Source: Desulfobulbus sp. (lineage in GTDB: Bacteria; Desulfobacterota; Desulfobulbia; Desulfobulbales; Desulfobulbaceae). Taken from it: a DNA stretch of 64,000 nt. A program made the position numbers and the translations under genes. The stretch spans positions 1 to 64,000 of the forward strand of contig WRFD01000002.1 of assembly GCA_009778955.1 (NCBI GenBank). The letters run 5' to 3'. How positions within the stretch are numbered: position 1 is the stretch's first letter; every line of letters begins with the position of its first letter. This document shows positions 18,830 to 29,085 of the stretch, piece after piece. Below the pieces are notes generated by a model. It did not search any database and had not been told where the DNA came from. It saw nothing but the letters and a program-made list of their open reading frames with translations.

Positions 18830-21736
18830 TTATGGCGCCATCACGTGCAGCTCGATCCGCCGGTTTTGTTGCCTTCCCTCCGCTGTGGCGTTGTCGCCGA
18901 TTGGATTCTCGGCTCCGTAGCCCTTGACTTGCAGGCGACTGGCGGCAATGCCTGTACTGATCAGATAGGCGCTTACCGCCTGGGCCCTCTGGGTGCTTAA
19001 TCGCTGGTTGCGCCTGGCGTCGCCGACGTTGTCGGTGTAGCCGGCGATTTCGACCCTGGTTTGAGACGCCAGCGCCAGCGCCGTCGCAATCCGGTCGAGT
19101 TTCTTCAGGGAATCCGGGGTGAGAGTGGCGGTCCCCGACGAGAAGACAATACCTTCAAGGACAATGGCCTTGCCCTGCGGGCAGCCCAAGGTGTTGCTCG
19201 GTGCACCGGCAGGGGAGCCGGGGCAGAGGTCGGCGGAGTCGGGCACGCCATCCTTGTCGGCGTCGGCTTCGGCAGCCTGTTTGTCGACAGGTGGAGCCTG
19301 GGCGTTCGTTGTGGGGCGTGACTGGTCCTTGACGACCTCCAGTTGTTTCTGCAGGTCGCTGACCACTGTCTGGGAGGCGGTCAGCTCCTGCTGTAAGCCG
19401 TCTCTTTCGGTTTGCAGGATCTGCGCTTGCTTGTTGGCCGCCTTCCATTCATCGCTTTTGGCTTCGGCCGCTATCGTCGCTTCGTTCAGTTGGTCGCGCA
19501 GGGTAAGGATCTGCTGGTTGAGGGCGGGAATGAGATCCTGCTGCGCCTGCAGCAGATTCTTGTCGGTCAGTTCCTTGATCCGGTTCTGCGCCTCGCCGAG
19601 GTCGCCCTCCAGTTGCTTCGCCTTGTCGCCGACCGCGTTCAGCGATTCATTGCATCCCTTGGCGTCGGCTTCGATCTCGTTTGCCTTCTTTTCTGCGGCT
19701 GCCTGGGCGGTTAGGGCGGCGGTCGCCTTGGCCTCGACCGCAGCTATCTGTTCCTTGATGCCGTCCAGTTCCTTGGCCTTGGTCTCGGCGAGCGTCAAGG
19801 CATTGCTCTTTTCATCAAGGGCCTTTTTCAGATCGGCGACGGTCTGGGTCAGCGCTTGGGCGGCGGCCAATTGACCGGCCAGATCCGATTTTTCCTGCTC
19901 CAGCCGCTTGATGGAGGCGTCGTTGGTCTCGGTCTGCTTGGCCGCCTCACCCAATCGCGCCTGCAGCGCGGTCAGGGTTTCCGCCTGCTGGGCAGCCTGC
20001 TCCAGAGCGGTGGCCTTCTCCGTCAGGGCCTTGTTCATCTCTTCGTTCTTCGCCTGCAACGCGGGCATGTCCTTCAGCTTGTCCTCGGCCTGGGCCAGTG
20101 CGGCGGCCTGGGCCTCAAAGGCGTTCTTCATGGCCAGTAGATGGTCGTAATCGGCCTGCAGCGCCTCCAGTTGGCTGGCAAGCCCGAGTTTTTCATTGCG
20201 CAGCGAGGTGGTTGCGGCGGTCAGTTCATCGATCTTGGCCTGGACCCCTCCCAATGTCGCTGCCTTTTCCTTGAACTGGGTCTGCAGGGTTTCCTTGCTC
20301 TCCAAGGCTGCCGCCAGGTTTTGCTCGGCTTCGGCCAGGGCGGCCTGCATCTTGGCCTGGGCCGCTTCGATTTCCGTGGACCCCTTGCGGCTGTTTTCGA
20401 CCTCGGCGGCACACCGCTCCAGTTCCTTGGCAGCTTGGGCCTTGTCTCTGCCAAGGGCGGCGATCTGTTGGTTGAGCTGCTCGATCTGCTCGGCGGCTTC
20501 CTTGTGTATCCGGTCAAATTCCTGGCTGCGCTCATCAAGCAGGCGTTGCACCGTGGCCGCGGCCTGAGGTTGGGCGGCTGCCTCCTCCCTGAGCGACTGG
20601 ATAGTCAGGATCGCCTTGTCCATAGCCTCCTTTTTCTCGGTAAGCGCCTGCTCCGTTGCCTTCTTCTGCTCGCCGAGCGCATTGGCCTGCTGCTGTTCCT
20701 TTTCTGCTCCCAGCCGGATCAAGGCTTCGACCTTGCGTTCGGCCTGTTCCAAATCTCTTTTGGTGGCGGTCAGTTGCTCCAGGGTTTCGGCCACCTGCAC
20801 CTTTAATTGATTGACGGCGCCGGCTTGGTTCTGGAGCTGTTGCCGGGCCTCGACAAGCGCGGCTTCCTTTTCCTTGACGGTTTGTTCGCTCTGTGCGCCA
20901 GCGGTCTGTATGGTGGCGATCTTCTGTTGCAACTGCTCCAATTCGGCCTTGGTGCGCTTCAGTTCAGTCGCATTTTTTTCCAAGGTAGAGGCCTGGTTCT
21001 GGAGCTGTTGCCGAGCCTCGGCAAGCGCGGCTTCCTTTTCTTTGACGGCTTGCTCGCCCTGCGCGCCAGCGGTCTGCATGGCGGCGATCTTCTGTTGCGA
21101 CTGCTCCAATTCGGCTTTGGCCCGCTTCAGTTCAGCCGCGTTTTTTTCCTGGGCGGCAGTCATGGCCGCCAGCCGGTCTTCCCGGTCCTTGAGGATTTTG
21201 TTGGTAGTCTCGGCGGCCAGCACCTGCTGTTGGTTCAATTCCTGGCGGAGTTGTTCGAGCTGCGTCTTGGACCTGTTCAGTTCAGCGGTGGCCTGTTCTT
21301 TTTCGGCGGTCAGCGTCTCGATTCGCTTGGCCTTTTCCTCAAGCTGTTTGTCCGGGATCTCGTCGGCAGCGCCGGCCGCTTCAGTCCGCAGGGCGTGCTT
21401 CCTGGCAGCGATGGTGTCCCGGGCGTCGAGCAGTTGCTTGATCTGCTGATCTTTCCGTGCTAATTCGTCTTGCAGTTTCTGAAGTTTTCCATCGGTCGGC
21501 GCCTGCGCCGTCAATTGGCTCGGTGTGGGCGCGGATGCCTTCCGCTGCGTGGCGGGAGAGGGCGCCGTGGCCGTGGCGTCCGCGGCATGCTGCTTGCCGG
21601 CTTGAACCTGGGGCGCGGAAACCTGGCCCCGATCTTTGGGGATTTCGGTTTCCCTGATAATCTTGCTGTTGAAGTTGGCGAGCGCAATGTAGGCGGCGAG
21701 GCCGGCGATGGAGAGAAGGATCAGTCTGATTTTCAT
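18830..21736 (-). CDS. Large coiled-coil OmpA-family protein with TSP3-like Ca-binding repeat
   Basis: C-terminal OmpA domain (LSTQRAQAVSAYLISTGIAASRLQVKGYGAENPIGDNATAEGRQQNRRIELHVM), DADKDGVPDSADLCPGSPAG, long Glu/Gln/Ala coiled coil. Confidence 0.88.
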   Translation of the reverse strand: MKIRLILLSIAGLAAYIALANFNSKIIRETEIPKDRGQVSAPQVQAGKQHAADATATAPSPATQRKASAPTPSQLTAQAPTDGKLQKLQDELARKDQQIKQLLDARDTIAARKHALRTEAAGAADEIPDKQLEEKAKRIETLTAEKEQATAELNRSKTQLEQLRQELNQQQVLAAETTNKILKDREDRLAAMTAAQEKNAAELKRAKAELEQSQQKIAAMQTAGAQGEQAVKEKEAALAEARQQLQNQASTLEKNATELKRTKAELEQLQQKIATIQTAGAQSEQTVKEKEAALVEARQQLQNQAGAVNQLKVQVAETLEQLTATKRDLEQAERKVEALIRLGAEKEQQQANALGEQKKATEQALTEKKEAMDKAILTIQSLREEAAAQPQAAATVQRLLDERSQEFDRIHKEAAEQIEQLNQQIAALGRDKAQAAKELERCAAEVENSRKGSTEIEAAQAKMQAALAEAEQNLAAALESKETLQTQFKEKAATLGGVQAKIDELTAATTSLRNEKLGLASQLEALQADYDHLLAMKNAFEAQAAALAQAEDKLKDMPALQAKNEEMNKALTEKATALEQAAQQAETLTALQARLGEAAKQTETNDASIKRLEQEKSDLAGQLAAAQALTQTVADLKKALDEKSNALTLAETKAKELDGIKEQIAAVEAKATAALTAQAAAEKKANEIEADAKGCNESLNAVGDKAKQLEGDLGEAQNRIKELTDKNLLQAQQDLIPALNQQILTLRDQLNEATIAAEAKSDEWKAANKQAQILQTERDGLQQELTASQTVVSDLQKQLEVVKDQSRPTTNAQAPPVDKQAAEADADKDGVPDSADLCPGSPAGAPSNTLGCPQGKAIVLEGIVFSSGTATLTPDSLKKLDRIATALALASQTRVEIAGYTDNVGDARRNQRLSTQRAQAVSAYLISTGIAASRLQVKGYGAENPIGDNATAEGRQQNRRIELHVMAP
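20826..21160. repeat. Two tandem ~168-bp (56-codon) direct repeats within the coiled-coil gene
   Basis: GGTTCTGGAGCTGTTGCCG...CGCATTTTTTTCC recurs with a 168-nt offset; protein repeat KNA(T)ELKRA(T)KAELEQ..QQKIA....GAQ.EQ.VKEKEAAL.EARQQLQNQA. Confidence 0.85.
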
Positions 21737-21777
21737 GGCTGGTATAGTTGTGAGGTTGAGGTCACGTAAAGAAGACG

Positions 21778-23718
21778 TCAGGTGTCGTCATGCACGGGTT
21801 TGAGCCACAAAGTGGTCAAGGGCGGCAAGGTCAGCGACAGGCACTGGTCGAAGGTGTGGCAAGCTTCGGGCAAAGTGGTGCACATCGGTCCATTGCCGAC
21901 TCCGCTGCCGCCATAAATTACATGGTCTGAGTTGATCAACTCCCGGTAGGTTCCGGCCCTGGGGACGCCGATGCGATATTGCTGGCGCACCACCGGGGTG
22001 AAATTGCAGACCACGACGATGAAGTCTTCGGGATTCTTGCCAAAGCGGAGAAAGGAAAAGACGGAATTGTCGGAGTCGTTGGCGTCGATCCAGCGGAAGC
22101 CGTTCCAGTTGAAATCGATCTGGTGCAAGGCCGCCTCGAAGCGGTAGACCAGATTGAGATCGCGCACCAGGTGTTGGACGCCTCGGTGGCTCGGCGCCTC
22201 CAAGGCCATCCACTCCAGGCCGGTGTCGTGGTTCCACTCCTGCCACTGGCCGAATTCGCCGCCCATGAACAGCAGCTTTTTACCGGAATAGCCCCACATA
22301 AAACTGAAATAGGCGCGAAGATTGGCGAATTTTTGCCATTCGTCGCCGCTCATCTTGTTGAGGAGCGAGCCCTTGCCGTGCACGGCCTCGTCATGGCTAA
22401 GCGGCAGGACGAAATTTTCGTGGAAGGCGTACAGCATGCCAAAGGTCATCTGGTTGTGGTGAAACCTGCGGAACAGAGCATCCTTACCCATATAGCTCAG
22501 GGAGTCGTGCATCCAGCCCATGTTCCATTTGAGGCTGAAGCCGAGGCCGCCGACGTAGGTGGGCCGGCTGACCATGGGCCAGGAGGTCGATTCCTCGGCA
22601 ATGGTGAGCACGCCGGGAAAGACGCCGTGCAGGGCTTCGTTGACCTTGCGCAGAAAACTGATGGCGGCCAGGTTTTCCCTGCCGCCGTGCTCGTTGGCAA
22701 TCCATTGCCCTTCCTGGCGTGAATAATCGAGGTACAGCATGGAGGCCACCGCGTCGACCCGGAGACCGTCGATGTGATATTTGTCGATCCAGAACAGGGC
22801 GTTGGAAATGAGAAAGGAGCGAACTTCGTTCCGGCTGTAATTGAAGATCATGGTGCCCCAGTCCTGATGCTCACCCTGCAAGGGGTTGGCATGGGCATAC
22901 AACTGGGTGCCGTCGAAATTATTCAGGCCGGCGCCATCCTTGGGAAAATGGGCCGGAACCCAATCCAGCAGCACGCCGACGCCGGCCGCATGGCACTCGT
23001 CGACAAAGAACATGAAGTCCTCAGGGCTGCCGAAGCGGGAGGTCGGGGCATAGAAGCCGAGCACTTGGTAGCCCCAGGAGCCGTCGAAGGGATATTCGGT
23101 GATGGGCAGCAGCTCGATGTGGGTGTAGCCCAGCTCCTTGACATAGGGGATCAGTTCGGCGGCCAGCTCGCGATAGGTGAGGAAGCGCTGGCCCCAGCGG
23201 TCGTCCGGTTTCCGGCGCCAGGAGCCGAGATGGACCTCGTAGATTGAGATCGGGCTATCCAGGGCCTGATGGCGCGCGCGGTTGGCAACCCATTCCTGGT
23301 CCCGCCAGGCGTAGCGGTCGAGGTTGACAACCACCGAGCCGGTACGCGGTCGTTCCTCCATGGCGAAGCCGAGGGGATCGGCCTTGTCGAGCCGTTCACC
23401 GGTCTGGGCGGTGATTCGGTATTTGTAGACCGTATGTTCGCCCAGGCCGGGGATGAAAAGTGTCCAGATGCCGGCATCGGACGAATGCATGGGATGCAGG
23501 CCGGAGTTCCAGCCGTTGAAATCGCCGATCACTTCGACTTGGCGGGCATTGGGGGCCCACACTGCGAAAACGACCCCTTCGTCCTCTCCATGGCGCACAA
23601 AATGCGCACCCAGTTTCTGGTAGGCGCGTTCGTGCGTTCCTTCACTGTGCAGATAGCGGTCGAAATGGCTGAGCCATTCCGTCGGTACAGCTTTTCCGGC
23701 CGGGATGTCGTATTCCAT
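21778..23718 (-). CDS. glgB: 1,4-alpha-glucan branching enzyme
   Basis: [68 protein letters not shown]. Confidence 0.95.
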   Translation of the reverse strand: MEYDIPAGKAVPTEWLSHFDRYLHSEGTHERAYQKLGAHFVRHGEDEGVVFAVWAPNARQVEVIGDFNGWNSGLHPMHSSDAGIWTLFIPGLGEHTVYKYRITAQTGERLDKADPLGFAMEERPRTGSVVVNLDRYAWRDQEWVANRARHQALDSPISIYEVHLGSWRRKPDDRWGQRFLTYRELAAELIPYVKELGYTHIELLPITEYPFDGSWGYQVLGFYAPTSRFGSPEDFMFFVDECHAAGVGVLLDWVPAHFPKDGAGLNNFDGTQLYAHANPLQGEHQDWGTMIFNYSRNEVRSFLISNALFWIDKYHIDGLRVDAVASMLYLDYSRQEGQWIANEHGGRENLAAISFLRKVNEALHGVFPGVLTIAEESTSWPMVSRPTYVGGLGFSLKWNMGWMHDSLSYMGKDALFRRFHHNQMTFGMLYAFHENFVLPLSHDEAVHGKGSLLNKMSGDEWQKFANLRAYFSFMWGYSGKKLLFMGGEFGQWQEWNHDTGLEWMALEAPSHRGVQHLVRDLNLVYRFEAALHQIDFNWNGFRWIDANDSDNSVFSFLRFGKNPEDFIVVVCNFTPVVRQQYRIGVPRAGTYRELINSDHVIYGGSGVGNGPMCTTLPEACHTFDQCLSLTLPPLTTLWLKPVHDDT

Positions 23719-23843
23719 GTCTCGTACGCGCCTCGTTTCGGATGCAAAATTGCAAAAAACTTGTTCAATTTACCGCATTGACCGATGAATGTCATGGAGA
23801 ATTGTCGTCATCCTCCCGGCAAATCGCTGCCGCCGGCGCCCGG

Positions 23844-25022
23844 TCAGGCCAGGCAGTGGCGGAGAATGGCCGCAACCCGTTCCGGGGTGGAGTCGGCAAG
23901 CCTCCAGACTCGGGCCAGTCCACGGGTATTGTCGGCAATGCGGGGAATGTCTGCCGCCGGAATGCCGAGATCATTCAAGGTGAGCGGCGCGTTCACACTT
24001 GCCAGCCAGTCTGCGATCCGGGCGATGGTCTGCTCCGTTGCCAGCTGCGGATCGGCTTCGCCGAGGGCGAACAACCGTCGGCCGAGGCTGGCGATCCGCT
24101 TTCCCAAGGCTGTTTGCTGGGCGCGGAGCCAGCCGAGCAGGATCACCGCCATGCCGGCGCCATGGGGGACGTCGTAGAGGGCGCTCAAGGAATGCTCGAT
24201 GAGATGCATGGGAAAGCCGACCCGGCCGAGGCCGGCGGCGGTTAAGCCGTTGAGGGCCAGGCAGGCGGTCCACATCAGGTTGGCGCGGCCGTGATAATCG
24301 AGTGGATCTTGCAGGCAGCGGTCGCAGGCGGCCATGCTGTTTTCGATCAGCCCTTCCATCAGTCGGTCCTGCACAGAGGTGTCGGGGTCGGCGGTGGTCA
24401 GATAGAATTCCAGCAGATGGCTGATGGCGTCGATCGCGCCGAAGGCGGTTTGGTCGGGCGGCACGGTGCATGTGGTTTGGGGGTCGAGGATCGAGGTTTT
24501 GGGGTGGAGCAGGCGATGGCCGAACCCGAATTTTTCTCCGGTGGCCTCGTTGGTCAGCACCATGCCCGAATTCATCTCCGAACCTGAGCCGGCAAGGGTG
24601 AGCACTGTGGTCACCGGCAGGACGGTTTTGAGGCTTTTTTTGCCGGTGAAGAATTTCCACACATCGTGCTCGGCCGGGACGCCGGCGGCAATGGCCTTGG
24701 CCGTGTCGATGACCGAGCCGCCGCCCGCAGCCACAATCACCTCCACGTGCTGGGTCCTGGCCGTATCGATGCCTTGGCGCGCATGGGCCACCAGGGGATT
24801 GGCGCGCACGTCTCCGTGCTCGGCCACCTCAAGGCCCGCTGTCCTCAACGAGGCGAGAATCTGTTCGTACAGGCCGCTCTGCTTCAAGCTGGAGCGGCCG
24901 TAGACCAGCAGCGCCCGTTTGCCCCAGGCCCTGGTTTCCGGGCCGATGGTCTTGATGGTGCCTTGGCCGAACAGGATCTTGGTCGGATTATGAAAGACGA
25001 AATTGTGCATGATGTCCTGCAA
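23844..25022 (-). CDS. Iron-containing alcohol dehydrogenase
   Basis: FHNPTKILFGQGTIKTIG..., AAGGGSVIDTAKAIA, HSLSALYDVPHGAGMAV. Confidence 0.9.
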   Translation of the reverse strand: MQDIMHNFVFHNPTKILFGQGTIKTIGPETRAWGKRALLVYGRSSLKQSGLYEQILASLRTAGLEVAEHGDVRANPLVAHARQGIDTARTQHVEVIVAAGGGSVIDTAKAIAAGVPAEHDVWKFFTGKKSLKTVLPVTTVLTLAGSGSEMNSGMVLTNEATGEKFGFGHRLLHPKTSILDPQTTCTVPPDQTAFGAIDAISHLLEFYLTTADPDTSVQDRLMEGLIENSMAACDRCLQDPLDYHGRANLMWTACLALNGLTAAGLGRVGFPMHLIEHSLSALYDVPHGAGMAVILLGWLRAQQTALGKRIASLGRRLFALGEADPQLATEQTIARIADWLASVNAPLTLNDLGIPAADIPRIADNTRGLARVWRLADSTPERVAAILRHCLA

Positions 25023-25067
25023 ACGAAAAAAAAGCGGCTTTCTGCCGCCAAAGCGGCCCGACGGCCG

Positions 25068-25754
25068 CTACCAGAAATGCCAGGAATCAGTGGCGTAGAC
25101 AAACAGAGCCAGAGAAATATTGGTGACTGCGTGCGCCGCGATGCAGGCGATCAGATCCTGCCGGCGAATGAGGAGCCAGGCCATCAGGAGGCCGTAGGCC
25201 ACGGCGGCCGGCCATTCGGGCGGCATATGGCCGGCGGCGAAGGCCAGGGTCGAAAGAATGACTGCCGGCCATGACCAGCTGCCCGGCGGCGCCTCGTCGA
25301 TGCAACGCTGATCCAGGGCGACACGGAGCGGGTCCGGCTGTCCCGACCGCCGCGCCTGGTCCCATTGCAGCGCCAGACGGAAGGCGAATCCCCGCATCAT
25401 CAGCTCCTCGAACAGGGGAACCATCAGCCCGGCGCTGAGCAGGCGCAGGAGGAAGCTCTGCACGGACCAGGGATTGGCCCCTTTCGGATGGGCAAAGGGA
25501 GCCAGCAGCGCGAGCCACAGCAGCAGGCCGGCCAGCCCGGCAACCGCGCCGGTGGCGATCGATCCCCACACCGGTCTGGGGCCAGTGAGGGGGCAGTACC
25601 AGCGCCAGGCCCAGACGAGCAGCAAGGGGACGACGATAAGGCGGCATAGATAGTTCAAGTGCAGCGCCAGGACGTCGGCCGGGATCGAGGCAATCCCCAC
25701 ATAGGCCAGGTACGGCAGGGCGTAGGGAAGAAGGAGCTGACGGTTGGTGATCAT
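25068..25754 (-). CDS. CPBP/CAAX prenyl protease-related membrane protein
   Basis: Multipass protein with FEELMMRGFAFR and LAFAAGHMPPEWPAAVAYGLLMAWLLIRRQDLIACIAAHAVTNI. Confidence 0.75.
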   Translation of the reverse strand: MITNRQLLLPYALPYLAYVGIASIPADVLALHLNYLCRLIVVPLLLVWAWRWYCPLTGPRPVWGSIATGAVAGLAGLLLWLALLAPFAHPKGANPWSVQSFLLRLLSAGLMVPLFEELMMRGFAFRLALQWDQARRSGQPDPLRVALDQRCIDEAPPGSWSWPAVILSTLAFAAGHMPPEWPAAVAYGLLMAWLLIRRQDLIACIAAHAVTNISLALFVYATDSWHFW

Positions 25755-25769
25755 GGCGTGCCGGCAGGC

Positions 25770-26024
25770 TCAGTCATGGTCGGCTGGTTCCAGGTTCCGG
25801 GACGCCTGTTCCGCCTTGTCCCGCTTGCGGGTACGGATGAAATCGACCACCGCCCATGTCAGGAGGACGCCGCTGGCGATTTGGTTGAACAACTGGTGTT
25901 TGAGCATCTCCGGATCGGTGGTGAACCAACCGTCGTACAGGCACCAGAGGCCGAGTCCGGCGAGGAGGACAGGAAAGACATAGGGGCTGATCTGGGGAGG
26001 GGCAGGGGGCTTTGGGTCCGTCAT
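25770..26024 (-). CDS. Small hypothetical membrane protein
   Basis: MTDPKPPAPPQISPYVFPVLLAGLGLWCLYDGWFTTDPEMLKHQLFNQIASGVLLTWAVVDFIRTRKRDKAEQ; ATGA overlap with rsmA. Confidence 0.55.
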   Translation of the reverse strand: MTDPKPPAPPQISPYVFPVLLAGLGLWCLYDGWFTTDPEMLKHQLFNQIASGVLLTWAVVDFIRTRKRDKAEQASRNLEPADHD

Positions 26025-26908
26025 AATGATGCGTGGGATGAGCAAGGGTTGGTGGGTGTGCCAGGTGCAAGCGCACGACTTAGACGAACGAAATCTTCCA
26101 GGGACAGAGTCTCCGCCCGGATTGAGGGGATTAGGCCGCACGCTTCGATGCAGCGGGCCAGAGAGGCCTTGTCGGGCCTCAGCCCGGCGCCGGCCAGACC
26201 GTTGAGCAGGGTTTTGCGCCGCTGACCAAAGGCGGCATGAACGATCCGGGCCATCAGGGCGTTATCGAAATCACCCAAGGCCTGCACCCGCGCCGGCCGG
26301 GGTTGGAAGGCGATGCGGATCACCAGGGAATCGACCTTGGGCCGGGGGTGGAATTCCGCCGGGTCAACCGTCAGCAGCGGCCGCACCTCGGCGCAGGCGG
26401 CAAACAGCACCGTGGGGACGCCGTACTCCTTGGTGCCCGGCCGGGCCATCAGCCTCATGGCCATTTCCTTTTGCAGCATCACCACGGCGAAATCCATCAG
26501 TTCGACGTGGTTGATCAGGCGGAAGAGAAAAGGGCTGGAGATCGAGTAGGGCAGGTTGGCGACGATTTTCAGCTTTTGCCCCGGTGCGGCCAGGGAAGCC
26601 AGGTCGATCTGGAGCACATCGGCGTGGATCAACTCGACGTTGGCGGGCAGATCCTGTTGTTCCCGATGCAGGCGGACAATGCCCGCGTCGGCTTCCAGGC
26701 CGACGACATGGGCGCAGGCCGCCGCCAGCGGACGGGTGAGGGCGCCCAGGCCGACCCCGACTTCAATCACCCGGTCGTCAGGATGCAGCTCGGCTAGATC
26801 GACGATCCGTTTCGGGGTGCGCTCGTGCACCAGAAAATTCTGCCCCAGTTTTTTGTGGGGGGCTAGGCCCTGGCGCGCAAGGAGATGCTGGGCGGATCCG
26901 GCAGTCAT
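26021..26908 (-). CDS. rsmA: 16S rRNA dimethyladenosine transferase
   Basis: HKKLGQNFLVHERTPKRIVDLA, VIEVGVGLGALTRPL, ANLPYSISSPFLF. Confidence 0.93.
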   Translation of the reverse strand: MTAGSAQHLLARQGLAPHKKLGQNFLVHERTPKRIVDLAELHPDDRVIEVGVGLGALTRPLAAACAHVVGLEADAGIVRLHREQQDLPANVELIHADVLQIDLASLAAPGQKLKIVANLPYSISSPFLFRLINHVELMDFAVVMLQKEMAMRLMARPGTKEYGVPTVLFAACAEVRPLLTVDPAEFHPRPKVDSLVIRIAFQPRPARVQALGDFDNALMARIVHAAFGQRRKTLLNGLAGAGLRPDKASLARCIEACGLIPSIRAETLSLEDFVRLSRALAPGTPTNPCSSHASL

Positions 26909-26914
26909 GGCGCC

Positions 26915-27934
26915 TCAGTTGAGCGGTGAACGGGAATAGGCGTCGGCATCGGCCTCTGCCAGATGGCCGCCGAGGAACCGGTAGTAGCCGGCCAGGCCGA
27001 TCATGGCGGCATTGTCGGTACACAGCGCCGGCGCCGGCATAAACATCTCAAACCCGCCCTCGGCGCAGCGTTCGGCCAGCACAGTCCGTAGCCGGGGATT
27101 GGCCGCCACCCCGCCGCCCATCACCACCCGGCGATGGCCAGTCCGCTCGGCCGCGGCCAGAGTTTTGTCGGCCAGGACATCGATCACCGCTTCCTGAAAC
27201 GAGGCGCAGACATCAGCTACATCCGGGCCGGCATCCTGGCGGCGACAGCTGTCGATATGAGCGGCCACCGAGGTCTTGAGGCCGCTGAAGCTGAAATCGA
27301 GGCTGTCCGGTCCCAGTCGGGCACGGGGAAAGGAGATGGCCATGGGGTCGCCCTCGGCGGCCAAACGGCTGATCACCGGCCCGCCGGGATACCCGAGGCC
27401 CAACAGCTTGGCCACCTTGTCGAAGGCTTCGCCGGCGGCGTCATCCCGGGTCCGTCCCAGGCGGGTGAAGGTCAGGGGATCGTCGACCGCGAACAGCGAA
27501 GTGTTGCCGCCGGAAACGATCAGGGCGGTGTAGGGAAAGGCCGGCTGCGGGTCTTCGAGCAGGCAGGACAGCAGATGGCCGGCCATGTGGTCGACCCCGA
27601 CGCAGGGCAGGTTGCGTACCAGGGCCAATGCCTTGGCAAAGGTGAAGCCGACTAGGAGCGAACCGACCAGCCCTGGCCCCTGGGTGGCGGCGATCAGGTC
27701 GATATCGTCCAGATCGACACTGGCCTGTGCCAGGGCCTCGTCGACCACCGGCCGGATCATTTCAATATGACGGCGCGAGGCCAGCTCCGGCACGATGCCG
27801 CCAAAGCGGGCGTGGATCTCGTTCTGGCTGCTGACCACCGAGGAGCGAATCCGTCTCTCCGGTTCAAGAACAGCAGCCGCCGTGTCGTCGCAGGAACTTT
27901 CAATGGCAAGGATAAGCATGGCCGCCGGTTGCAA
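26915..27934 (-). CDS. tsaD: tRNA N6-adenosine threonylcarbamoyltransferase
   Basis: MLILAIESSCDDTAAAVLE, VGVDHMAGHLLSCLLE, VMGGGVAANPRLR. Confidence 0.95.
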   Translation of the reverse strand: MQPAAMLILAIESSCDDTAAAVLEPERRIRSSVVSSQNEIHARFGGIVPELASRRHIEMIRPVVDEALAQASVDLDDIDLIAATQGPGLVGSLLVGFTFAKALALVRNLPCVGVDHMAGHLLSCLLEDPQPAFPYTALIVSGGNTSLFAVDDPLTFTRLGRTRDDAAGEAFDKVAKLLGLGYPGGPVISRLAAEGDPMAISFPRARLGPDSLDFSFSGLKTSVAAHIDSCRRQDAGPDVADVCASFQEAVIDVLADKTLAAAERTGHRRVVMGGGVAANPRLRTVLAERCAEGGFEMFMPAPALCTDNAAMIGLAGYYRFLGGHLAEADADAYSRSPLN

Positions 27935-28020
27935 TCGCCTCGTATCGATGTTATCTGTACGTCAGGGTTGTCCACGCGCTCTGGGCAGGGCAACCAGTCC
28001 CTCCCAGGCGCTACAGGTCA

Positions 28021-29067
28021 ATGATACACAACAATACACCCATCGTCTCACAAAGAAACGGACTTGTCGATCTTTTCGCCCGTTCTATTTCCTACCTGCG
28101 TTTAAGCCTCACCGACCGCTGCAACCTTCGCTGCCGGTACTGCGTCACCGAAGAGGAAGCCAACGGCGGCCTGACCAAGTTTGCCCACGACGAGCTGCTC
28201 TCGTACGACGAGCTGCTGCGGGTAGCCCGGGTGGCGGTGGCCATGGGCATCACCAAGGTTCGGCTCACCGGCGGTGAGCCTCTGGTGCGCCGCAACGTCA
28301 TGCAGTTCATCCGCGACCTGACCCGGATCAAGGGGTTGAACGACGTCCGCATCACCACCAACGGCGTGCTGCTGGAACAATACGGTCGGGAATTGTACGA
28401 AGCCGGCGTGACCAAGGTGAACATCAGCCTCGATTCCTTCAAACCCGAGCGGGTGGCCGCGATTACAGGGGTTGACTGTTTCGACCAGGTCTGGCGCGGG
28501 ATGGAAACAGCGCTGGCACTCGGTTTTTCTCCGGTCAAGCTTAACATGGTGGCCATGCGCCATGTTAACGACGACGAGTTGGCCGATTTCGCCCTGCTGT
28601 CGCGGCGGCTGCCGGTGCAGGTGCGGTTCATCGAGTTCATGCCCATTGGCGAATCCAGCCGCTGGAACGCCGATACCTATATCGGCATCGACGAAATCAT
28701 GGCCCGCATCGCTACTCTGGGCGAGTTGATCCCCATGGAGAAGGGGCGCAACGACGGCCCGGCCAAGGTGTATCGCCTTGGGGCGGATGCGGTGGGGTCA
28801 CTCGGCTTCATCAGTCCGATCAGCCACCATTTCTGTAGTCGGTGCAACCGGTTGCGTCTGACCTCGGCCGGCGGGCTCCGCTCCTGCCTGCTCCACGATG
28901 ACGAAATCAACCTGCGCTCGGTGCTGCGCGACGGATCGGATGATGAGGCGCTGCGCCAGGCCTTGCTGGCCGCTATCCGCAACAAGCCCGAGGGCCATCA
29001 TCTCGACAGGCGGCTACGCCGCTCCGGCAGTGACTGCCACGGTCGGATGTCGCGGATCGGCGGCTGA
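28021..29067 (+). CDS. moaA: GTP 3',8-cyclase MoaA
   Basis: ISYLRLSLTDRCNLRCRYCV, KVRLTGGEPLVRRN, FCSRCNRLRLTSAGGLRSCLL, ends RMSRIGG. Confidence 0.95.
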   Translation: MIHNNTPIVSQRNGLVDLFARSISYLRLSLTDRCNLRCRYCVTEEEANGGLTKFAHDELLSYDELLRVARVAVAMGITKVRLTGGEPLVRRNVMQFIRDLTRIKGLNDVRITTNGVLLEQYGRELYEAGVTKVNISLDSFKPERVAAITGVDCFDQVWRGMETALALGFSPVKLNMVAMRHVNDDELADFALLSRRLPVQVRFIEFMPIGESSRWNADTYIGIDEIMARIATLGELIPMEKGRNDGPAKVYRLGADAVGSLGFISPISHHFCSRCNRLRLTSAGGLRSCLLHDDEINLRSVLRDGSDDEALRQALLAAIRNKPEGHHLDRRLRRSGSDCHGRMSRIGG

Positions 29068-29085
29068 TTGTCTGGCCGCCGCTCT

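Noticed and set aside
19119-21463. Several long plus-strand ORFs (Ser/Cys- or Leu/Gly-rich)
   Set aside because: Shadow ORFs opposite the coiled-coil OmpA gene; low-complexity composition.
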